A stretch of DNA of 64,000 bases from Nannobrachium achirus (Eukaryota > Chordata > Actinopteri > Myctophiformes > Myctophidae): assembly GCA_963921795.1 (NCBI GenBank), contig OY997647.1, positions 55,489,003 through 55,553,002 on the forward strand. The letters are read 5' to 3'. Below are positions 58,454-64,000 of this stretch, piece after piece. The notes under the pieces are model-generated. The model did no database searches. It was not told where the DNA came from and saw nothing but the letters and a program-made list of their open reading frames with translations. Numbering within the stretch: the stretch's first letter is position 1; each line of letters opens with the position of its first letter. The translations under genes were made by a program, and so were the position numbers.

Positions 58454-59040
58454 AAGCCGAGATAGATAGAGAGACATAGAGGGAAGACGATAGAGAGAGC
58501 AGGCTCCGTCCGAACCGCGACACGGAACACGTTAGACAAAGCTTAACAGAGAGAGATAAAACCCTCTAGACCTATATAGTAAGCAGCACAACGCTCAATA
58601 AGAGCAAAGAAAAGGAATACAATAATAACAAGAACAATGTCCATTATATTCAACAAAAAAGACAGTGAATTATGCTTATAGCTTTAGCAGCCCTAAATCC
58701 TCTCTCCTTGCGGTAACCTAAATTAAAACGAGTAACACCCATCTGCTTACAGATCTTGTTAAAAAATAAAACAAATAAAATAGGTATTATGAAACGAAAC
58801 ACTTGAAAACACAACGTCAAGTCAGATGATGAGTCCAAAACAATAAGTAGGCTTACATTAACAACTCACCCTTTGGGGAGGAGGAGGAGGAGAGAGTGAG
58901 GAAAGAAAGACGCTGCGTAAAAGTCATCTCCAAAGTCCCAGCCAGCTTACCAACAGTCCATTAAAGGCAAAAGGATATCACATCGGCAGAATGTGTTTGA
59001 AAGCACGCGATCACGAAAGCAAAAGTGACCCTGGTAAAAG
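56670..59040 (-). other. 2.37-kb inter-ORF spacer of the L1, with internal repeats
   Basis: No coding sequence. It holds AG arrays (58027-58062, 58304-58451), a CA array inside the second AG block (58342-58387), a C tract at 57901-57917, and duplicated blocks: GCATACTGCGCCAYATACAG at about 57486 and 57653; GATAGRTAGAGAGACATAGA at about 58073 and 58461; TTAAACAGTARRCTAC at about 57754 and 58170. So the spacer is built of decayed tandem copies of roughly 170-400 bp. Confidence 0.75.
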
Positions 59041-59967
59041 TTAGTTCTCTGTAACTGTCGTCTCATCATCCTGCGTAGCTAGAGTCACGTCCGCAGCACC
59101 TGGAGTCTTGAACTTATCCTTGCAAAAGGCCAGAGCTTCCTTGGGTGAGTTGAAAGTAGAAGTCGCCTCATCCACGGTTATCCAGAATTTGCTCGGGTGC
59201 CTTATTCCGTATTTAACCCCTTCCGCGGTGATGGAACGTAGGAATTCCTTTACTGGCCCGAAAGCTGCCCTTCTCTTTGATGTTTCAGCAGACCAGTCGG
59301 GGAAAATATACACCTTTTTGCCATTGTATGTCAGTTGGCCTGCTTTCCTGGAGAGCTGGAGTATGCGTTCCTTTACCCGGAAAAAATGGATCCTTGCCAG
59401 GAAAGCCCTTGGCTTATCAGAACGTGGATTGCCGGTCCGATGAGCACGATCCACCTCCGGGGGGGAGTCGGGAAACTCGTCGGGGAATGTTTTCTGCAAA
59501 AAAGACTGGATAAAGGCCACTGGGTCAGCCTTTTCTAGCCCAGGAGAGATCCCAATCACTCTTATGTTGTTCCTACGACTCCGGTCTTCTGCTATGACGA
59601 GCTTCTCCTCCAGATTAGCACATCTTCTCTCCAATTCAGTGATACACATCTGCAAACTGTCCATGGAGGAACCAAAGTTCTCAATGGCCTCCCCCTGTTC
59701 AGCCACGGTCGTGTTCAGCGTGGCGACTGCAGGACGCAGCTCCTTTCCGAAGTCATCAATCTTCTTCAGTAATTTCTTCTCCAAGCCAAGCATCATGGGT
59801 TGAATAAAACCATCCATAAACTCTTTCAGTGATTCCTTGAGGACCTCGCGCAGCATGCTCTTTGTAACCGGAGCGTCAGCGTCGCCCTGCATTGCGCCGG
59901 CCATGTTGTCGGCGTTTGCGGTCGGAGACCTGGTACTCCTCGACCTCGTGTTAATCGTATTCGGCAT
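59041..59967 (-). CDS. L1 ORF1p, RNA-binding/chaperone protein
   Basis: 308 residues from the ATG at 59965-59967. A predicted coiled coil spans roughly 60-132 (heptad-like LEKKLLKKIDDFGKEL... to ELERRCANLEEKLVIAEDR). It is followed by RRNNIRVIGI (131-140), the start of the RRM-like domain of L1 ORF1 proteins, DRAHRTG (173-179), and a C-terminal domain with YNGKKVYIFPDWSAET (214-229) and KYGIRHPSKFWITVD (252-266). Known ORF1p forms trimers, coats L1 RNA and is required for retrotransposition. Order and length fit the family. It lies 5' of ORF2 on the same RNA. Confidence 0.9.
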   Translation of the reverse strand: MPNTINTRSRSTRSPTANADNMAGAMQGDADAPVTKSMLREVLKESLKEFMDGFIQPMMLGLEKKLLKKIDDFGKELRPAVATLNTTVAEQGEAIENFGSSMDSLQMCITELERRCANLEEKLVIAEDRSRRNNIRVIGISPGLEKADPVAFIQSFLQKTFPDEFPDSPPEVDRAHRTGNPRSDKPRAFLARIHFFRVKERILQLSRKAGQLTYNGKKVYIFPDWSAETSKRRAAFGPVKEFLRSITAEGVKYGIRHPSKFWITVDEATSTFNSPKEALAFCKDKFKTPGAADVTLATQDDETTVTEN

Positions 59968-60109
59968 GAAACACGAAACAACTGCAAAAACAGACGCTCA
60001 CCAGTGTTTTGGGCGTTTAAAGTCTCAAAAGAACTATAAAGGCAGTAAAAAATGGGCTTAAAAAATGTGAAAACTATGCACCTCCACAGAGCTCAACAAA
60101 CGCGTCCTA

Positions 60110-60137
60110 CTCGGTCGCCATCTTGTCGGAACTCCCT
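60110..60137 (-). promoter_or_regulatory. YY1-type motif at the L1 5' end
   Basis: The element's first bases read GACAAGATGGCGACCGAG from about nucleotide 10. CAAGATGGC is the YY1 consensus that, in mammalian L1, sits at +10 to +20 and directs transcription from the first base. Role here is inferred from motif and position. Confidence 0.6.
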
Positions 60138-60153
60138 CCTTGAGCAAGCTCCT

Positions 60154-60955
60154 AACCGCTCCCAATGAGCGCTGCAGGGTTGCCTATGCTGACGCCATCG
60201 TTGTGTGTTTTTGTGAATGTAATGCACATTGTATTGCTAAATGTACCATGTACATACAGTACCATTTATTTGACCATTTACTGTATTCAAAAGTGGGGTT
60301 TGATATTTCTTCAGGAGAGAACTTATGCAGTATACAGTGAAAATGGAAGTGAAATATAGGAACAGACAAAATTGTTATTTGAAAACTATGACATTTAAGA
60401 TGATAAATGATTTTGTGGTTATTAAAGAGCTGGAGAGAGACCCCTGCTTGTGAATCTTTGATCATTTTTGACACGTTTGTGTGTGCTAAGTTCATTCAAG
60501 TTAATTTAAAACTGCATTGATAGAGGATGAATCCCCTTTTGTTCATGGCTGTAGACTCGTTTACAGACTTCTGCAAAGAGCGACTGAACTTTTCTTTGAC
60601 GATGGCTATCCAGATTGGTGAAAACACAACAACAATCACATTTTAACATTAAACTCAATCATTACAGAAGAAGAACCAGATGTTGAATGGATAATTACTC
60701 TGGGATAACTTGAGGCGTCATAATTCATTTGTTTTACAAAGCACACAGAACCGTGTGAACACAGTTTTCCTTGCAGTTGATCCTCAGATCATTGTTATTT
60801 CTTATACCTATAGTCAAAGATAATCACCATGGATGACAAGTTTTCACACGACCAGATACAGGTCCTATTCAAACACTGCCTGAAATAGACTTCCACTGTG
60901 GTTTTCCTCTGTCTGCCAGCCAAAACCTCTGGCCGTGTGGTTTTCAAACTATTTT
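60154..60955. other. single-copy flank, with one short repeat
   Basis: No gene recognised. CTTTGACGATGGCTATCCAG near 60596 matches the E element core (20358, 41388 inverted), a small repeat fragment. Confidence 0.4.
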
Positions 60956-61012
60956 CAAATTGTGAAAATAGCAGATCTACTATTGTAGATCTGCTATTTA
61001 TTTCACAATTTG
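60956..61012. repeat. hairpin repeat, minimal form with extended arms
   Basis: CAAATTGTGAAAATAGCAGA... TATT ...TCTGCTATTTATTTCACAATTTG. The inner tip is lost and the arms run outward into AATTGTGA/TCACAATT. Half of another copy (GAGCTTGTAGATCAACTATT) is at about 61092. Confidence 0.8.
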
Positions 61013-61119
61013 TGCCCAAGGCACTAAAGGGGAAGTCACAATCTCAAGGCACACCTGTATTCCGAGTGAAAAGAAACGATCTATAACACGCTGTGAGCTT
61101 GTAGATCAACTATTTCAGC

Positions 61120-61890
61120 CAATTGGAAAATTGGTGAAAGGTTTTAAATATAATAAAAATAAAATAAAATACATTTTTAGATATTCACCAAAAAACACTG
61201 CAAAATAGGGATGCCAGGTTGAAAGTAGTTAAAATGTTATTTATAGGCAATGGAATTTGCATCAGTTTGGGGAAATGAGTGCACACAAAGTAGTGATATA
61301 GTATATTAAAAAATAATTCATAACTTTTAAATTGTATACAGTACATTCCCACGGGACACCTGGACTTGTGCCTCCTCGGCACACAATGGTCTTGGTACAC
61401 AGTAGTGGTTTGCTAACCACTGCCTCGAGACCATTACCATGTCTATGATGTCCAGTAGTCCCTGAAGCTACACAACAGTATTATTGCACAAAGGGACATC
61501 AATCCACTTAATGCAGCAGTTTGATCCTTGTGTAGCTCGCCTGGGTTAAACATCCTGTTGACATTTTGCACAGGGGGTTGCTCCATTCACTGCGCGGCTT
61601 TAGTCCACAAGCTTTCACTGTGGAGAAATGAAAGGATACGCGATACAATAAGGCATCTTAACATGTTGCCGCCGCTGGAACAAGCCCCATTAGCCCGAAG
61701 CTAAGGGTATCCCTTCACAATAAAAGCGAGTAGGGTGTCTGATGAAAGGAGAGTTCCATCATTGACTAATGCCTCCTGTTGTTGGCGGCTTCCTGTTTGC
61801 TCTGTGGGCTGCAGCCGTCTGCGGCATTGTGCTGCATGCGAGCAAGTCAACATCGCACGGAACAAAAAGAGAAAACACCACGTAAACAGT
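61120..61890. other. repeat-poor DNA downstream of sostdc1
   Basis: No MITE ends after about 61220 (GGGATGCCAGGTTGAAAGT fragment). From about 61540 to 61880 the sequence is complex and CpG-containing; it may be regulatory or part of the transcript. Not resolved. Confidence 0.35.
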
Positions 61891-61910
61891 TTTGATCTAG
61901 TTAACTTTCT

Positions 61911-61916
61911 TTTATT
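61911..61916 (-). terminator. candidate poly(A) signal of sostdc1
   Basis: AATAAA on the minus strand (context AACAATAAAAG), the first canonical signal I found downstream of the sostdc1 stop. It implies a 3' UTR near 0.9 kb. Inference. Confidence 0.35.
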
Positions 61917-62443
61917 GTTTCCCCCAAGGATTGACACAGTGGCTATCTTAACTACAGCATAAGGTAGAAATGATCTTTGTATAAAAACAAAATAATAAAT
62001 TACATTGTTATACAGTCCTTTAGAATTCACTTAGACATGGTAACCCACAATAAATCACTTCATATACAGTACATTACGTCACGCTACAATATATGAACCT
62101 ATGTTTTTTTTTTTCTTTCTTTTTTTTTTTTTTTACACTATGGAAACTTAAAAAACATTAAACATTAAACTCCCGGGCTCCTCTGACTTTACATTTGCAG
62201 GACGATTAATGTTACTTGACTGAAGTCTGAATGGCATAGCAGATTGTATGAACAAATGTTTTGTATAAGATATACTGTATGTTGATTCTTTGTTTTACAT
62301 CTTGTGCTGCTTGTCTGCCCATTTTTCAACACCTCATTCGGCACCAACAAGTCCTCACAATTATGGCAAACCAGCTGCTCTGAGAAATCACTGCATATTC
62401 CTCTGTATAACAATACCAAAAAAAAATACATCTTGCATTAGAT

Positions 62444-62534
62444 AGTAAAATAGCGTTCATTTAACTCCAAAGAGCGTACAAATGTAACCATTTCCATTTT
62501 GTACAACACTCTTCGGAGTTAAATGGATTTTACT
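62444..62534. mobile_element. short palindromic MITE in the putative sostdc1 3' UTR
   Basis: AGTAAAATAGCGTTCATTTA and its inverse TAAATGGATTTTACT bracket a 91-bp imperfect palindrome (inner CTCCAAAGAGCGTAC / GTACAACACTCTTCGGAG). If the 3' UTR reaches 61.9 kb, this lies in the mRNA as a stem-loop. Confidence 0.6.
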
Positions 62535-62788
62535 GCTTAGAGAATAAGTTGTATGAGTCTGTGTGTGCGCGACAGCATAGCTGTGGGTCCGGACCCCAAG
62601 TACAGGTGGTTTTCCACCCTACCAGGTAGTTAAACACATTCACCTTATCATGTCCCTGATTCAACAGCGGGAACGAGGACACGTACATCTCACGTCCCCG
62701 ATTTAATGCATTTAAAGGCACTAACATTGCGGTAGGATAGAAAACCAGCTCGGGAGTCCCCGGGCAGCGGGATTTAGGGCTTTACTTC

Positions 62789-63255
62789 TTAAGACTGCTC
62801 CCCAGCCCAGTCTTCAGGGAGTCCCGCTTTCCTCTGCTCCTTCCTCCGCTTGGAGCGGCTCTGGTCCTTGTTGCCGTGCCCTCCCGCTCCTCCTCCTCCT
62901 CCTCCGCCCTCCGTCTTGTGCCCCGAGTCGTTCACCTGTCTGGAGTAGCGCTTGCATTTGCAGGAGGTCACCACCGTGATCTTGTAGGTTCTGGAGCTGC
63001 CGTCCTGACACTGCAGCCGGATGCGCTGCGTGCGCGTGCGGTCGATGACACAGCGCCACTCCTGGGCGTCCCGCGCGCTCCAGTATTTCCCCGTGTACGC
63101 TCCGTTACCGATCCAGTTGGGGAGCAGGTGGGAGGGCAGGCACTCCCCCGCACACACCAGCTCCTTGATGGGGTTGATGCTGGTGCACTGGCCGTCCGAG
63201 ATGTACTTGGTGGACCTCAGCTCTCGGCAGCCGACCTGACTCTGAGTTAGGCCAC
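62789..63255 (-). CDS. sostdc1: sostdc1, last coding exon (secreted BMP/Wnt antagonist)
   Basis: Encodes the cystine-knot part of sclerostin domain-containing 1 (Wise/USAG-1/ectodin), a secreted inhibitor of BMP ligands and modulator of Wnt via LRP5/6. From the acceptor (CCTCCGTCAG, minus strand, ending at 63256) the frame in phase 2 reads VGCRELRSTKYISDGQC, then ELVCAGECLP, LPNWIGN, EWRCVIDRTRTQRIRLQCQD and VVTSCKCKRYSRQVNDSG, with all knot cysteines and a sequon NDS. It is SOSTDC1 rather than SOST because of STKYISDGQC and TRTQRI...QCQDGS. The tail is unusual: HKTEGGGGGGGAGGHGNKDQ from a GGA/GGC repeat, then a basic end SRSKRRKEQRK. Stop TAA at 62789-62791. Exon 1 (signal peptide) is outside, to the right. 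Confidence 0.95.
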
Positions 63256-63318
63256 CTGACGGAGGAAGAGGAAAATGCGGTTCATTACATAGAAATTTGT
63301 TGTATAGGTTCTACCATA

Positions 63319-63554
63319 TCGTCGTTGTCCGGTGGAAACCTTGTTTGTCCAAAACCTTCTTTTTTTTGTTATTATTTTAAAAACTATTTAAAAGTAGTGA
63401 AAATGGCCAATCTACAAGCACACAACGCCTCACGCCTCAGTAGTTTTCACTACTTTTGTGTGACACTTTTGTATGATGAAGTCGGGCTTTAATTCACGAA
63501 AAAACTTACAAATTTGAAACTTGGGAGATCGAGGTTTCTTCCCGACAGTGATGA
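63319..63554 (+). mobile_element. MITE family T, copy in sostdc1 intron
   Basis: Ends TCGTCGTTGTCCGGTGG and TTCCCGACAGTGATGA between TA dinucleotides; hairpin 63394-63450 degraded. Its left end is 63 bp from the exon acceptor, on the strand opposite to the gene. Confidence 0.7.
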
Positions 63555-63765
63555 TATATAAATGTTAATTTGTCTAACCAAATGGACCCATGAGAGGATT
63601 TCATTTGGTACTTGCACTGAGGCTTGATAATAATTATGCACATTTACAGTATATATAACATTTTGTGGAAGTGCCTTCAAAGATTTGTGATTGGGAATCG
63701 GAATGGAGATGAAAAGATAAGCCCTCGAACCCTTGCATCCCTATTCTGGGGCTAACATTCAGCGC

Positions 63766-63822
63766 ATTTAGCAGATCTACAAGATCACATCGCCTCGCAT
63801 TGTGACGTGTTCCAAGCTATTT
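63766..63822. repeat. degenerate hairpin in sostdc1 intron
   Basis: TTAGCAGATCTACAAGATC at the left, AGCTATTTTCAG at the right; centre decayed. Followed by a GGTTTAAGTGGTTAA end of type F near 63927. Confidence 0.5.
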
Positions 63823-64000
63823 TCAGTCATTCAGTCAAAGACATTTATTATTGTAGAGCAAAAGGAGGGACAGTGTAGAATCCTTCGGAATCCAAGGTCC
63901 ATTAGTAAAGAGCCCTTGGGGTCATAGGGTTTAAGTGGTTAACTAACCCTAACTCTCAATGTGATCACTGTTGAATGTTCATATTTGCATTATAAGATAA

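Larger units (their letters stand above)
52662..60137 (-). mobile_element. full-length L1-clade LINE retrotransposon with target-site duplication
   Basis: About 7.5 kb, flanked by the 16-bp direct repeat CCTTGAGCAAGCTCCT (52646-52661 and 60138-60153). On its own strand it starts GGGAGTTCCGACAAGATGGC, has a short 5' UTR of about 170 bp, ORF1 (59041-59967), a long spacer, ORF2 (52887-56669), a 3' UTR of about 220 bp and a poly(A) of about 12 (52661-52672 as T). Both ORFs are free of stops. The intact termini and target duplication show a complete, recent insertion by target-primed reverse transcription. Confidence 0.93.

Noticed and set aside
62814..63250. Arg/Ala-rich frames over the sostdc1 exon
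   Set aside because: Shadows of the sostdc1 coding frame; no family match.

Overview
This is a teleost fish genomic window. It carries one coding exon of each of two vertebrate developmental genes, about 60 kb apart, and the DNA between them is mostly transposable elements and simple repeats. The left gene is meox2 (exon 1, minus strand, 2617-3100). The right gene is sostdc1 (its last exon with the cystine knot, minus strand, 62789-63255). MEOX2 and SOSTDC1 are near neighbours in the same orientation in tetrapods, so this is a conserved block. The fish-type repeats (SINE with an AATAAAGGC tail, LINE tails ending in TTGA or ATCT repeats, hAT and TTAA-site MITEs) also point to a ray-finned fish. 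I cannot name the species.

Layout. 1-2600: two palindromic MITEs, a tRNA-derived SINE, downstream flank of meox2 exon 1. 2617-5400: meox2 exon 1, likely promoter and unique upstream DNA. 5390-15400: long GT/GC microsatellite, TTAA MITEs, an L2/CR1-type LINE with a 911-codon open frame (7723-10458), hAT MITEs. 15400-31430: many nested MITEs separated by islands of unique DNA (19644-20014, 21240-21555, 22520-23190) that could be regulatory. 31430-34350: SINE with a LINE tail inside it, a Helitron-like element with internal tandem units, TACA repeats. 34778-35776: a lone C2H2 zinc-finger coding exon. 36350-52640: further nested MITEs, an inverted-repeat element holding a broken L2 copy, a 600-bp palindrome, repeat debris. 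52662-60137: a full-length L1-clade retrotransposon with two open ORFs, poly(A) tail and a 16-bp target-site duplication. 60150-64000: repeat-poor flank, putative sostdc1 3' UTR, sostdc1 exon and part of its upstream intron, with a MITE close to the splice acceptor.

The main unexplained structure is a short perfect-to-near-perfect hairpin (arms of the type AAAATAGCAGATCTACAAGC) that recurs about forty times in 64 kb. It sits alone or, more often, inside at least five otherwise unrelated non-autonomous transposon families, several of which I could bound by exact target-site duplications. Other points of note are two short DNA fillers that appear copied from sites 2.5-3 kb away, an L1 whose 5' end carries a YY1-type motif, a 93-bp retro-insert with a hammerhead-like core, and the absence of any recognisable crppa/ispd exon between meox2 and sostdc1.

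All calls rest on reading the sequence. No database or structure search was run.
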